Notes: generated from the sequence alone by a model not told the origin. Shown: positions 33,958-43,578, counted from the stretch's first letter. The stretch is DNA of 64,000 nucleotides from an uncultured Carboxylicivirga sp. (GCF_963674565.1 NZ_OY771430.1:4092001-4156000); one strand, 5' to 3'. Numbers and translations: made by a program.

Positions 33958-35547
33958 ATGAATACGTTAAAAAAGGTCAAATCGGCATTGGTATCTGTCT
34001 TTCACAAAGACGGTTTGGATGAAATTATTAAGACTTTACACGAGCAGGGAGTAACTATTTACTCTACTGGTGGAACGCAAGCTTTTATCGAAAGTTTAGA
34101 TGTTCCTTGTGAGCGTGTAGAAGATCTTACAAGTTACCCATCTATTTTAGGTGGTAGAGTAAAAACATTACACCCTAAAGTATTTGGTGGAATATTGGCT
34201 CGTCGTGATAACGAGAGTGATTTGGAGCAATTGGCTCAATACGAAATTCCTGAAATTGACCTTGTAATTGTTGATTTATATCCATTCGAAGCTACCGTTG
34301 CTTCAGGTGCTCCATTACAGGATATTATCGAAAAAATTGATATCGGTGGAATCTCATTAATCAGAGGTGCTGCTAAAAACTATAAGGATGTAATCATCGT
34401 TCCGTCAAAAGATCAATATGCTGATTTATTAACCATCCTTAAAGAAAAGAACGGAGAATCAACTTTAGAAGAGCGTATGCAATTTGCTGCTGCTGCTTTT
34501 GGTGTTTCTTCGCATTACGATTCTGCCATCTCCAACTTCTTTAATAAAGACAAAGATGATATGGAGCGCATCAGCCTGAATAATGGTGATGTACTTCGTT
34601 ATGGCGAGAATCCACATCAAAAAGCAACTGTTTATAAATTCAATAACACTAAGCAAGGTGCTGCTTTAGCTGATGCCAAAGTATTACAGGGAAAAGCGTT
34701 GTCATATAACAACATGTTGGATGCTGATGCTGCCTGGAAATCGGCGAGCGATGCTTACCATTCGGTAACACACCTTGAGAAAAAAACGGCAGTTTCAGTT
34801 ATCAAACACTTAAATCCATGCGGTTTAGCTGTAAGTGATGATATTATGAAGTCGTTGGAACTGGCTTGGGCTGGCGATCCAATCTCTGCTTTTGGTGGAA
34901 TCATTTGCTTTACCGATACAGTTGATGCAACCATCGCCGATTGGTTTGCAAAACGATTTGTAGAAATTATCATTGCGCCTGAGTTTACCAACGAGGCATT
35001 AGAAATATTTGCTAAGAAGAAAAATCTTCGTTTGCTTGAAACTCCTATCAAGGAAGCTATCACTGGCGAAAAACTGATCCGTTCCGTGAGTGGAGGTATT
35101 TTGGTTCAGGATGAAGATGAAGGTGTTGACGAGAAATTCGAGACCGTTACCAAACGTCAGTTTGCCGATAACAAGATGAATCTGGCTAAATTCGGAATCA
35201 CAGCTTGTAAGCACCTTAAGAGTAACGCCATTGCTTTAGTAACCGAAAACGAAGACGGTGCATTCTGGCTAACCGGAGCCGGTATGGGGCAACCTAACCG
35301 ACTTGACAGCTTGCGTCATTTGACTATTCCTCGCTTTAATCTGAAGGAAGGAATCGACATTAAAGAAGCTGTTCTGATTTCAGATGCATTCTTCCCATTC
35401 CGCGACAGTATTGAGGCTGCCAACGAATACGGTGTAAAATACATTGTTGAACCCGGAGGAAGTATTCGCGATGAAGAGGTTATCGAAGCTTGTAACGAGT
35501 TTGACATGGCCATGATTTTTACAGGAAAAAGACACTTTAAACATTAA
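33958..35547 (+). CDS. purH: Bifunctional AICAR transformylase / IMP cyclohydrolase
   Basis: Catalyses the last two steps of purine synthesis: formylation of AICAR with 10-formyl-THF and ring closure to IMP. 529 residues, slightly above the usual 505-525. The N-terminal MGS-like cyclohydrolase domain (about 1-130) shows LVSVFHKDGL, YSTGGTQAF, GGRVKTLHPKVFGGIL and IDIGGISLIRGAAKNY; the transformylase part (about 190-529) shows RYGENPHQKA, SVIKHLNPCGLA (Lys-His of the active site), GDPISAFGG and VEPGGSIRDEEVI. It is followed 12 nt later by mreB, which therefore shares its promoter. Confidence 0.98.
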   Translation: MNTLKKVKSALVSVFHKDGLDEIIKTLHEQGVTIYSTGGTQAFIESLDVPCERVEDLTSYPSILGGRVKTLHPKVFGGILARRDNESDLEQLAQYEIPEIDLVIVDLYPFEATVASGAPLQDIIEKIDIGGISLIRGAAKNYKDVIIVPSKDQYADLLTILKEKNGESTLEERMQFAAAAFGVSSHYDSAISNFFNKDKDDMERISLNNGDVLRYGENPHQKATVYKFNNTKQGAALADAKVLQGKALSYNNMLDADAAWKSASDAYHSVTHLEKKTAVSVIKHLNPCGLAVSDDIMKSLELAWAGDPISAFGGIICFTDTVDATIADWFAKRFVEIIIAPEFTNEALEIFAKKKNLRLLETPIKEAITGEKLIRSVSGGILVQDEDEGVDEKFETVTKRQFADNKMNLAKFGITACKHLKSNAIALVTENEDGAFWLTGAGMGQPNRLDSLRHLTIPRFNLKEGIDIKEAVLISDAFFPFRDSIEAANEYGVKYIVEPGGSIRDEEVIEACNEFDMAMIFTGKRHFKH

Positions 35548-35559
35548 AAAACTAATTGG

Positions 35560-36585
35560 ATGGGACTATTTTCATTCTTGTCGCAAGAAATAGCCATTGA
35601 TCTGGGAACGGCCAATACCATTATCATCAGCGGTGATAAAATTGTGGTGGACGAACCTTCGATTGTGGCATTGAATCGCAAGACAGACAAACTGGAAGCT
35701 ATAGGCGAAAGAGCTCGTCAGATGCACGGTAAAACACACGATAACATTTATACGATCCGACCGCTGAGAGATGGTGTTATCGCTGACTTTAATGCTGCCG
35801 AGCAAATGATCAGGGGAATGATTAAGATGACCAATAATAAATCACGATTATTCACGCCTTCGCTGACCATGGTTGTTTGTATCCCATCCGGAAGTACCGA
35901 GGTTGAAATTCGTGCTGTTCGTGACTCATCAGAGCATGCCGGTGGACGTGAAGTTTACATGATTTATGAGCCGATGGCTGCAGCCCTTGGTATTGGTTTA
36001 GATGTTGAAGCTCCTGAAGGAAACATGGTGGTTGACATAGGTGGTGGTACTACCGAGATCGCAGTTATCTCACTGGGTGGTATTGTTACCAACAAATCGA
36101 TCCGTATTGCGGGTGATGATTTAACAGCCGACATCATGGAATATATGCGTCGTCAGCATAATATTAAGGTTGGTGAACGTACTGCAGAAGAAATCAAAAT
36201 TCAGGTTGGTTCTGCTCTTCCTGAGCTGGAAAATCCACCGGAAGATTTTATTGTGCAGGGTCCTAACCAGATGACAGCATTACCAATTGAAGTTCCTGTA
36301 TCTTATCAGGAAATTTCGCACTGTCTGGAGAAATCTATTTCAAAAATCGAAACAGCTGTATTATCAGCATTGGAGCAAACACCTCCTGAGCTATACAGCG
36401 ACATCGTAAAGAATGGTATTTTCCTTGCTGGTGGTGGTGCTCTTCTTCGAGGTTTAGACAAACGTTTATCGGATAAAATCAATATTCCTTTCCACATTGC
36501 TGAAGATCCGTTACATGCGGTAGCCCGTGGAACTGGTATTGCATTGAAAAACCGTCATAGGGTATTACCATACCTTATCAAATAA
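35560..36585 (+). CDS. mreB: Rod shape-determining protein MreB
   Basis: Bacterial actin homologue that forms short membrane filaments directing lateral wall synthesis by the elongasome. 341 residues, normal length. ATPase motifs: phosphate-1 IDLGTANTII near 14-23, connect-1 YEPMAAALGIGLD, phosphate-2 MVVDIGGGTTEIAVIS near 155-170, and adenosine motif IFLAGGGALLRGLD near 288-301. It begins 12 nt after purH, probably as a two-gene transcript ended by the hairpin at 36601, with mreC following. Confidence 0.98.
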   Translation: MGLFSFLSQEIAIDLGTANTIIISGDKIVVDEPSIVALNRKTDKLEAIGERARQMHGKTHDNIYTIRPLRDGVIADFNAAEQMIRGMIKMTNNKSRLFTPSLTMVVCIPSGSTEVEIRAVRDSSEHAGGREVYMIYEPMAAALGIGLDVEAPEGNMVVDIGGGTTEIAVISLGGIVTNKSIRIAGDDLTADIMEYMRRQHNIKVGERTAEEIKIQVGSALPELENPPEDFIVQGPNQMTALPIEVPVSYQEISHCLEKSISKIETAVLSALEQTPPELYSDIVKNGIFLAGGGALLRGLDKRLSDKINIPFHIAEDPLHAVARGTGIALKNRHRVLPYLIK

Positions 36586-36600
36586 AATTAATTCACCTTA

Positions 36601-36636
36601 ACTGCCTTGCTTATCAGGCAAGGCAGTTTTGTTTTA
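36601..36636 (+). terminator. Terminator or attenuator between mreB and mreC
   Basis: A perfect 10-bp stem (ACTGCCTTGC at 36601-36610, GCAAGGCAGT at 36618-36627), 7-nt loop, followed by TTTTGTTTT. It looks like a complete intrinsic terminator inside the mre cluster, so mreC and later genes need read-through or their own promoter in the remaining 25 nt, where none of good quality is seen. Confidence 0.85.
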
Positions 36637-36661
36637 TTACTGAAAACACCTACCACTTGTA

Positions 36662-37492
36662 ATGAGAAGTATTATCCGTTTTATCATCAAGAATCATTTT
36701 ACCATTCTTTTTATCCTTATAGAACTGATATCTCTTCTTTTTGTCATCAATTATAACTCATATCAACGATCCGTCTTTTTATCATCATCCAACCATGTAA
36801 CCGGTGGATTATATGAAAGCTACAGCAACAGTACCGAATACCTGATGCTGAAACAGATCAATAATGAGTTGGCACAGGAGAATGCTTATCTCCGAAGCCG
36901 CTTACCCGAATCATTTAAGGCATCACGCGACTATTTTAACCTGGTATTCGATAGTCTTAGTCAGCAGGAATACATCTATCGTGCTGCCAAAGTAATTAAC
37001 AACTCAACTAACAAACGACTTAACTACCTTACACTTAACAAAGGACGAAACCATGGTCTGGAAGCAGAAATGGGAGTCATCTCATCCAAGGGTGTGGTAG
37101 GCATTGTTAAAAATATTTCTGATAATTATTCCACCGTAATATCCATTCTTAATACGCGACTGAAAATTTCAGCCAAACTGAAATCATCGGGTTATTTTGG
37201 AGCATTGGAATGGAACGGAGGCAATTATCAGTTTGCGCATTTGAAAGAGATACCACGACATGCCAATGTAAATGTGGGCGATCTGGTGGTAACCAGTGGT
37301 TATTCATCCATCTTCCCCAGCGACATTTTAATAGGTCATGTGGAAGAAGTAAATCTTAATCAAGGAGAGAGTTTTTACGACATTAAAGTAAAACTTTCGG
37401 TTGATTTTAAGAACTTGTCGTACGTGGAGGTGATTGGCCACCCATTGAAAAAAGAACAAGTAGAACTGGAACAAGAGACAGAGAATGATTAG
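36662..37492 (+). CDS. mreC: Rod shape-determining protein MreC
   Basis: Periplasmic scaffold linking MreB/RodZ to the transpeptidase PBP2. 276 residues: one N-terminal membrane helix (about 9-28, FTILFILIELISLLFVI), a coiled coil (about 60-85, LMLKQINNELAQENAYLRS), then the two beta-barrel domains with LNKGRNHGLEAEMGVISSKG, VVGIVKNISDNYS, and GDLVVTSGYSSIFPSDILIG. Its stop overlaps the mreD start by 8 nt. Confidence 0.96.
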   Translation: MRSIIRFIIKNHFTILFILIELISLLFVINYNSYQRSVFLSSSNHVTGGLYESYSNSTEYLMLKQINNELAQENAYLRSRLPESFKASRDYFNLVFDSLSQQEYIYRAAKVINNSTNKRLNYLTLNKGRNHGLEAEMGVISSKGVVGIVKNISDNYSTVISILNTRLKISAKLKSSGYFGALEWNGGNYQFAHLKEIPRHANVNVGDLVVTSGYSSIFPSDILIGHVEEVNLNQGESFYDIKVKLSVDFKNLSYVEVIGHPLKKEQVELEQETEND

Positions 37493-38003
37493 TTATTTAC
37501 CTAGATATATCTTCAATTTCTTTTTTCTGACACTGATTCAGGTGTTGGTGTTAAACAATATTCAGTTCAGTGGATTTGTTAATCCCTATCTCTATGTTCT
37601 GTTTATTATCACACTGCCTTTTGAAATACCCGGATGGCTTCTGCTGATTCTGGCATTTCTATCAGGCTTTAGTATTGATATTTTTAGTAATACACTAGGG
37701 ATGCATGCATCCGCAACTGTATTTATGGCTTTTTTCCGACCAACGATTCTTCGAGCTTTTGCTCCGCGTGATGATTATCAGTCCGGCACCATTCCAACCA
37801 TGGCATTTTACGGTGCTGCATGGTTCCTGCGCTATGCTTTAATAATGGTTCTACTTCATCATGTTTTCCTGTTTTTTATCGAAGTTTTCTCCATCACTCA
37901 CTTCTTTTCGACTTTATGGAGAATTCTGGCCAGTGCGACCTTTACCATGTTATTAATCTTTCTTACGCAGTTATTTGGCCGCGGGAAAACAAGAGGGAGG
38001 TAA
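37485..38003 (+). CDS. mreD: Rod shape-determining protein MreD
   Basis: Small integral membrane partner of MreC. 172 residues with five or six hydrophobic helices (FNFFFLTLIQVLVLN, WLLLILAFLSGFSIDIF, ALIMVLLHHVFLFF, ASATFTMLLIFLTQLF). MreD sequences are poorly conserved, so the name rests on size, topology and position between mreC (8-nt overlap) and mrdA (3 nt). Confidence 0.93.
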   Translation: MISYLPRYIFNFFFLTLIQVLVLNNIQFSGFVNPYLYVLFIITLPFEIPGWLLLILAFLSGFSIDIFSNTLGMHASATVFMAFFRPTILRAFAPRDDYQSGTIPTMAFYGAAWFLRYALIMVLLHHVFLFFIEVFSITHFFSTLWRILASATFTMLLIFLTQLFGRGKTRGR

Positions 38004-38006
38004 GTT

Positions 38007-39836
38007 GTGGGAGGTATCAATAATCGAACAATAGTAGTAGCATCCATCATGCTTGCCATTGGCTTGCTTTACATTGGTAAATTATTTGTGCTACAGGTAT
38101 ACGATCCCTCATATAAATTTTCGGCCGAAAGTAATACCCGAAGAAAAGTTACTCAATATCCTTCGAGGGGTTTAATTTATGATCGTAACGGTAAATTACT
38201 GGTGTCCAATCAGGCCGTTTACGATGTGATGGTGGTACCTCGGGAGCTGGCAGCCTTCGACTCAATTGATTTCTGTGAATCACTGGATATCACCATTGAA
38301 GATCTGCGGGAGATGTTTGTGGAAATGAGATCCAATATGCGCACCAGAAAGATTTCAAGTTACAAACCATCCGTTTTTTATAAACAGCTCTCAGCAGAGA
38401 AATTCGGTCGCTTTCAGGAAAAATTATACAAATTCAAAGGATTCTTTGTTCAGGGGCGTTCGGTGCGTAAGTACGAATATCCTTTGGCTGCCCATGTACT
38501 CGGATATCTGGGTGAAGTAAACCAGAATCAACTGGATCAGGATACCTACTACGAAAAAGGTGATTATGTTGGAATAAGCGGAATTGAATTAACCTATGAA
38601 AAAGAATTAAGAGGAACAAAAGGTGTCAACTATGTAATGGTTGACGTTCATGGTCGCTCAAAAGGCTCTTTCAGAGAAGGTCGGTATGATACTGCTGCCA
38701 TTACTGGCCGTAATCTCACTTTATCGCTGGATATTGAATTACAGGAATATGCCGAAAAGTTAATGCAAAATAAGATTGGCAGTATTGTTGCCATTGAGCC
38801 TTCTTCCGGTGAGATATTGACTTTTGTTTCGGCTCCAGGTTACGATCCTTCCCTTTTGGTTGGCCGAAGTCGTGGCGAAGGTTTTTCCGCACTTGCTTCT
38901 GATTCTCTTAAGCCTTTAAATAACCGTGCTTTGCAGGGTACTTATTCACCTGGATCATCCTTTAAGCTGGTAAATGCTGCCATTGCTTTTCAGGAAGGAG
39001 CCATTAACGATTATACCCGATTTGAATGTGCAGGACCATCTGCAACACCAATCCGCTGTACGCACCATCACCGTTCTCCCATCGAAACAGTTGGAGCCAT
39101 TGAAACTTCATGTAATCCATTTTTCTATCAGGCCTTTAAGCAAACCTTGGAACGACCCGGTGTTAAAACGCACGACGGTTATGTTGCCTGGTATAATCAT
39201 GTTCGCAGTTTTGGCTTTGGCGAAAAATTGGGAATTGATCTTCCATATGAGATAACCGGAAGTGTACCATCTGCGGATTTCTACGATAAATTATACAATG
39301 GCAGATGGATAGCGCTTACTGTTCGTTCATTAGGTATCGGGCAAGGTGAACTCTTGGTTACTCCTTTGCAAATGGCAAACGAGGCAGCGGTGTTCGCCAA
39401 CCGGGGATTTTATTATAGTCCACACGTTGTAAAAGCAATCGAAAATCAGTCACTGGCTCAGAATTATACCGATCGAATAAACACCTCGATAGAATCTCAA
39501 AATCTTACTTCTGTTATTGAAGGAATGTCGAAAGTATTTAGTGGTGAGATTGGAACAGCCAGATATTATTATAATGATACCATCCCGATGTGTGGAAAAA
39601 CCGGAACAGTTCAAAACCCATTTGGTGAGGACCACTCCGTATTTATTGCATTTGCCCCAAAGGATAATCCTAAAATTGCCATTAGTGTAATTGTTGAAAA
39701 TGCGGGATTTGGAAGTACATGGGCTGCACCCATGGCAACGCTACTAATGGAGAAGTATATTGCAGGAGAAATTCCTTTGCGCCATAAGTTTTACGAGAAA
39801 AAAATGTTGGAAGGAGATTTTATACATGCCAAATAG
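38007..39836 (+). CDS. mrdA: Penicillin-binding protein 2 (elongasome transpeptidase)
   Basis: Class B PBP that cross-links lateral-wall peptidoglycan with RodA. 609 residues. GTG start at 38007, 6 nt after AGGGAGG, the clearest Shine-Dalgarno in the window. One membrane helix (about 9-27), a dimerisation/pedestal domain (YPSRGLIYDRNGKLL), and a transpeptidase domain with the active-site SxxK at Ser317-Lys320 (SPGSSFKLV), SCN in IETSCNPFF, and KTGT at 531-534 (MCGKTGTVQNP). The product is anchored in the cytoplasmic membrane facing the periplasm. The end overlaps the rodA start by 11 nt. Confidence 0.97.
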   Translation: MGGINNRTIVVASIMLAIGLLYIGKLFVLQVYDPSYKFSAESNTRRKVTQYPSRGLIYDRNGKLLVSNQAVYDVMVVPRELAAFDSIDFCESLDITIEDLREMFVEMRSNMRTRKISSYKPSVFYKQLSAEKFGRFQEKLYKFKGFFVQGRSVRKYEYPLAAHVLGYLGEVNQNQLDQDTYYEKGDYVGISGIELTYEKELRGTKGVNYVMVDVHGRSKGSFREGRYDTAAITGRNLTLSLDIELQEYAEKLMQNKIGSIVAIEPSSGEILTFVSAPGYDPSLLVGRSRGEGFSALASDSLKPLNNRALQGTYSPGSSFKLVNAAIAFQEGAINDYTRFECAGPSATPIRCTHHHRSPIETVGAIETSCNPFFYQAFKQTLERPGVKTHDGYVAWYNHVRSFGFGEKLGIDLPYEITGSVPSADFYDKLYNGRWIALTVRSLGIGQGELLVTPLQMANEAAVFANRGFYYSPHVVKAIENQSLAQNYTDRINTSIESQNLTSVIEGMSKVFSGEIGTARYYYNDTIPMCGKTGTVQNPFGEDHSVFIAFAPKDNPKIAISVIVENAGFGSTWAAPMATLLMEKYIAGEIPLRHKFYEKKMLEGDFIHAK

Positions 39837-41244
39837 TCAAACTAAGAAAATAGATTGGGTAGTAGTGTTACTTTATGCACTATTGGTGGGTTTTGGATGG
39901 CTAAATATTTATGCCGCCAATTTCAACCCTGAGAATCCTGTATTTTTCGACACAAAGTTTGAGTATTTTAAACAATTAATGTGGATTGGATTTTCACTGT
40001 TTTTTATTGGAGTCATCTTAATAACTGACAGTAAGTTTTATGTAGAGTTCTCTTACATTTTTTATGGTATCACCATTTTCTTACTCATTTTGGTACTATT
40101 ATTAGGTAAGGAAGTCAACGGAGCTAAATCATGGTTTGAAATCGGCTCTGTTCGTTTTCAACCGGTTGAATTATGTAAGCTATCCACTACATTGGCTGTT
40201 GCCAGGGCAATTAGTCGCTATGGGTTTTCTTTCGATAAGGTAAGTGATCTATTAAAGGTTGCGGGGATCATATTACTTCCAATGCTCATTATCATCTTAC
40301 AAAATGATACCGGTTCAGCTCTTGTTTTTGCAGTCTTTATCCTTGTTTTTTACCGTGAAGGACTATCACCTTACTTTCTAGTTTTTGGACTGATAGCGGC
40401 AATAGTTACAACCCTTACTTTAATGGTACCCAATTCAACAATCATTGGACTGATTGCCTTTGGGGTATTTGCTATGCTATACTTAAAAGGCATGCGCAAC
40501 GAACTTATCAAACCTGTTTTAATAGTTCTTATTTCATTTGGTTTGGGTTATTTATTAAGACGAATTCTTGAAAAAGACTGGCACACTGAATTAATTCTTC
40601 TGCCCGGATTATTAGGTGCATCCATCTTTTTATTAGCTACCTCATTTGTAAAAAGACGCCTGAAGAAACTGCCAGTTTACATCCTTATTTTATGGAGTGC
40701 AATTATATTAACCTTATCAGCCGATTATTTTTTCGAATCGGTACTTTCAGAATATCAGCGAACCCGTATTAATGTAGTTCTTGGTTTGGAATCAGATCCT
40801 TTAGGTGCCGGTTGGAATTTAACTCAGTCGAAAATCGCAATTGGCTCAGGTGGCATTATGGGCAAAGGATTTTTAGAAGGTACTCAAACCAAATTTGACT
40901 TTGTGCCGGAGCAATCAACTGACTTTATCTTCTGTACAGTTGGTGAGGAATGGGGATTTGTTGGATCTATAACAGTAGTTATATTGTTTATGGCTTTATT
41001 TCTTCGTCTTATCTATCTGGCCGAACAACAACACTCAACATTTAGCCGGGTATATGGCTATGGTGTTGCAGCCATCTTTTTCTTTCATTTTGCCATTAAT
41101 ATGGGCATGACTATAGGGTTAGCTCCTGTTATTGGTATTCCATTACCATTTTTTAGTTATGGTGGGTCTTCATTATGGGGCTTTACTTTGCTCTTGTTTG
41201 TATTTTTAAAGCTTGACACTAACCGTAACGAATTGATACGTTAA
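39826..41244 (+). CDS. rodA: Rod shape-determining protein RodA (SEDS glycosyltransferase)
   Basis: Polymerises lipid II into glycan strands as PBP2's partner. 472 residues from the ATG at 39826, which has AAGGAG 9 nt upstream; an in-frame start 66 nt earlier lies deep in mrdA and is rejected. About ten membrane helices are visible. SEDS motifs: GAKSWFEIGSVRFQPVELCK (near 100-118), LQNDTGSAL (the catalytic-region Asp), FVPEQSTDFIFCTVGEEWGF, and the end GIPLPFFSYGGSS. RodA proteins of this phylum are longer than the E. coli 370-residue form because of a mid-protein helical insert, which is present here (about 195-290). Confidence 0.96.
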   Translation: MPNSQTKKIDWVVVLLYALLVGFGWLNIYAANFNPENPVFFDTKFEYFKQLMWIGFSLFFIGVILITDSKFYVEFSYIFYGITIFLLILVLLLGKEVNGAKSWFEIGSVRFQPVELCKLSTTLAVARAISRYGFSFDKVSDLLKVAGIILLPMLIIILQNDTGSALVFAVFILVFYREGLSPYFLVFGLIAAIVTTLTLMVPNSTIIGLIAFGVFAMLYLKGMRNELIKPVLIVLISFGLGYLLRRILEKDWHTELILLPGLLGASIFLLATSFVKRRLKKLPVYILILWSAIILTLSADYFFESVLSEYQRTRINVVLGLESDPLGAGWNLTQSKIAIGSGGIMGKGFLEGTQTKFDFVPEQSTDFIFCTVGEEWGFVGSITVVILFMALFLRLIYLAEQQHSTFSRVYGYGVAAIFFFHFAINMGMTIGLAPVIGIPLPFFSYGGSSLWGFTLLLFVFLKLDTNRNELIR

Positions 41245-41348
41245 TCTTTGTTAATCGTAAGCAATACCTGTAAAAACACCTTATTTTACTTGATTATTTA
41301 TTTGTTTTTCAGTAACTTATATTAACTAATGGTTTTAAACTGATTGAC

Positions 41349-41379
41349 TTTGAAATAACTTTTATTTGAACTACTTTTG
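41349..41379 (+). promoter_or_regulatory. Promoter of KamA-like gene, Bacteroidota type
   Basis: TTTG at 41349-41352, 19 nt, TACTTTTG at 41372-41379: same boxes and spacing as the purH promoter. It leaves a 5' leader of about 145 nt before the ATG at 41533, in which I see no clear riboswitch fold. The rest of the 288-nt gap after rodA is plain AT-rich sequence. Confidence 0.8.
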
Positions 41380-41532
41380 CAGCACTCTTTTTGTTGCAAG
41401 ATAAGAGTCTCATCATTGGGCTAAACATATGTTTTTTCGATTGTTATAATCATCTACGATCAAGCCCGATTTTTATAAACCGATGAATATTTCGTGCTTT
41501 TTGCCGAATCATCATAAAAATTAGTTAGGCCT

Positions 41533-42837
41533 ATGAGGTATCAAATTTATGCGCTGCATAATTATCGACAAATTCCACAAATTGATAAACTTTCTGAAGA
41601 GGATAAGTTTAACATTGAAGTAGTTGGATCTGTTCTTCCTTTCAAAACAAACAATTATGTTGTTGACGAATTGATAGATTGGGATAACTATAAGGAAGAC
41701 CCAATATTCATCTTAAACTTCCCTCAAAAAAACATGTTGGATGAAGCGGATTTCAACCACATGGCAAAGCTTATTAGAAGCAATGCCGATAAAGCAACCA
41801 TAAAGGAAGAAGCAAACAAAATAAGAGAAAAACTAAACCCTCACCCCGCAGGACAGCTGGAATACAATGTTCCTGAACTGAATGGTGTAAAACTAACTGG
41901 CGTTCAACACAAATACAACGAAACCATGCTGTTTTTCCCTGCCCAGGGACAAACCTGTCATGCTTATTGTACCTTCTGTTTTCGTTGGCCTCAATTTACC
42001 AACATGGACGAAATGAAGTTTGCCATGAAGGAAATTGAATCTGTAATAGCCTACTTAAAGGAACATACTGAGATAACCGATGTTTTGATTACCGGCGGAG
42101 ATCCAATGGTGATGAAAGGTAAGATCATCGACCATTACCTGACTTCCCTTATCGAAGCCAATATACCTCATTTACGAAATATTCGCATTGGATCTAAAAC
42201 TCTTGGTTTCTGGCCATATCGTTATCTTACCGATGAAGATGCTGAAGTAGTTTTAAATGCATTTAAAAAAGTTACTGACGCAGGTCTCTCACTTGCTTTT
42301 ATGGCTCATTTCAATCACTACCGCGAGTTGGAAACTGAAACAGTTCAGAAAGCAATTAAAAAAATCAGGGCTACCGGTGCACAAATAAGAACTCAATCAC
42401 CTTTATTAAATAATATCAATGCAAAGCCTGAGATCTGGTCTACCATGTGGCAAAAACAGGTTCAGCTGGGCTTAATTCCATATTACATGTTTATCGCACG
42501 TGATACAGGTGCACAAAAATATTTTGGTGTAACACTGGCTGATGCGTGGGAGATTTTCCAGAAGGCTTATACCAGTGTTAGTGGCATATGCCGTACGGTT
42601 CGAGGCCCAAGCATGTCTTGTACTCCCGGCAAAGTCCGAATTATTGGTATAACCGAGGTGAAAGGTGAAAAAAGCTTTGTTCTGGAGTTTATTCAGGGCA
42701 GAAACAGCGATTGGGCTGCACGTCCTTTTTTCGCAAAATATAATACCAAAGCTCTTTGGATGGATGATCTTCAACCAGCCTTTAATCAGGAAGAATTCTT
42801 TTTTGAAGAAGAACTTTCAGGTATGTTTTTAGGATAA
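41533..42837 (+). CDS. KamA-family radical SAM protein, atypical
   Basis: 434 residues. The radical SAM cluster motif CHAYCTFCFRW is near 137-147 (CxxxCxxC), with TDVLITGGDPM near 181-191 and RIGSKTLGFWPYR, the sequence plan of lysine 2,3-aminomutase-like enzymes. In canonical aminomutases a PGGGGK segment carries the lysine that holds pyridoxal phosphate; here the matching region reads SGICRTVRGPSMSCTPGKVR and lacks it. So the enzyme belongs to a divergent branch whose reaction may not be a PLP-dependent amino shift. It is a single gene with its own promoter and terminator. Confidence 0.85.
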   Translation: MRYQIYALHNYRQIPQIDKLSEEDKFNIEVVGSVLPFKTNNYVVDELIDWDNYKEDPIFILNFPQKNMLDEADFNHMAKLIRSNADKATIKEEANKIREKLNPHPAGQLEYNVPELNGVKLTGVQHKYNETMLFFPAQGQTCHAYCTFCFRWPQFTNMDEMKFAMKEIESVIAYLKEHTEITDVLITGGDPMVMKGKIIDHYLTSLIEANIPHLRNIRIGSKTLGFWPYRYLTDEDAEVVLNAFKKVTDAGLSLAFMAHFNHYRELETETVQKAIKKIRATGAQIRTQSPLLNNINAKPEIWSTMWQKQVQLGLIPYYMFIARDTGAQKYFGVTLADAWEIFQKAYTSVSGICRTVRGPSMSCTPGKVRIIGITEVKGEKSFVLEFIQGRNSDWAARPFFAKYNTKALWMDDLQPAFNQEEFFFEEELSGMFLG

Positions 42838-42861
42838 CCAATTATCATCTTTAAATACACT

Positions 42862-42899
42862 GGCGGTAGCAGATAAAACTGTTACCGCCTTTATTTTTT
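42862..42899 (+). terminator. Intrinsic terminator of KamA-like gene
   Basis: An 11-bp stem with one G-T pair (GGCGGTAGCAG at 42862-42872, CTGTTACCGCC at 42879-42889), a 6-nt loop and a T-rich tail TTTATTTTTT. Confidence 0.88.
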
Positions 42900-42933
42900 A
42901 TATCTTCACCATCCATTTTTTACAGATTACACA

Positions 42934-43509
42934 ATGATTAGAGCATATTTTGAAGAAGAAGAATTTTCAGGAATTGAATTTACCGATGAGACTTTTACAA
43001 AAGGTGAATATGAAAATTGCGAATTCATTAATTGTCGTCTTTCTACATTGGACCTTTCAAATTTCACATTTGTTGATTGTCAGTTTCAAAATTGTGATCT
43101 GAGCACATCTAAACTGAATAATACCGCGTTTAGTAATGTTCGTTTCAAAAATTGCAAACTGCTGGGTTTACAATTTGATCAATGTCATTCATATATGTTC
43201 TCTGTTCAATTCGAAGATTGTCAACTCAATCTTGCTTCTTTCTATCAACGTAAAATGAAAAAAACAGTATTCAGAAACTGTCAGCTTTCAGAAGTTGATT
43301 TTTCCGAAACAGACCTTTCAAATTCTATCTTTAAGGAATGTAATTTAGAAGGTACAATATTTGACCATACAAACCTTGAAAAATGCGATCTTTCATCTTC
43401 CTATGGATTTATTATCGATCCGGATAATAACAAGCTTAAAAAGGCTCTTTTTTCACTAAGAGGGTTACCTGGTTTGCTGAGTAAATACGATTTAAAAATT
43501 GAAGATTAA
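42934..43509 (+). CDS. Pentapeptide-repeat protein
   Basis: 191 residues, nearly all pentapeptide repeats of the A(D/N)LXX type in a looser form (CEFIN-CRLST-LDLSN-FTFVD-CQFQN-CDLST, later CNLEG-TIFDH-TNLEK-CDLSS). Such repeats fold as a right-handed four-sided helix mimicking DNA; members of the Qnr/MfpA class protect gyrase from quinolones, but many have no known role. A short interruption around 85-105 (QCHSYMFSVQFEDCQ, YQRKMKK) and a helical tail (FSLRGLPGLLSKY) resemble the layout of Qnr-like proteins. Resistance function is only a possibility. Confidence 0.92.
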   Translation: MIRAYFEEEEFSGIEFTDETFTKGEYENCEFINCRLSTLDLSNFTFVDCQFQNCDLSTSKLNNTAFSNVRFKNCKLLGLQFDQCHSYMFSVQFEDCQLNLASFYQRKMKKTVFRNCQLSEVDFSETDLSNSIFKECNLEGTIFDHTNLEKCDLSSSYGFIIDPDNNKLKKALFSLRGLPGLLSKYDLKIED

Positions 43510-43578
43510 AGCCAATCCATAAAAATTTTTATCTGATAACTCTTTCCTTCTAAATAAGGGTTTTATAAATTTACACTT

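Noticed and set aside
42934..43509. Naming the pentapeptide-repeat protein as a Qnr quinolone-resistance gene
   Set aside because: Repeats alone do not show gyrase binding; layout is only broadly similar, so only the family name is given.
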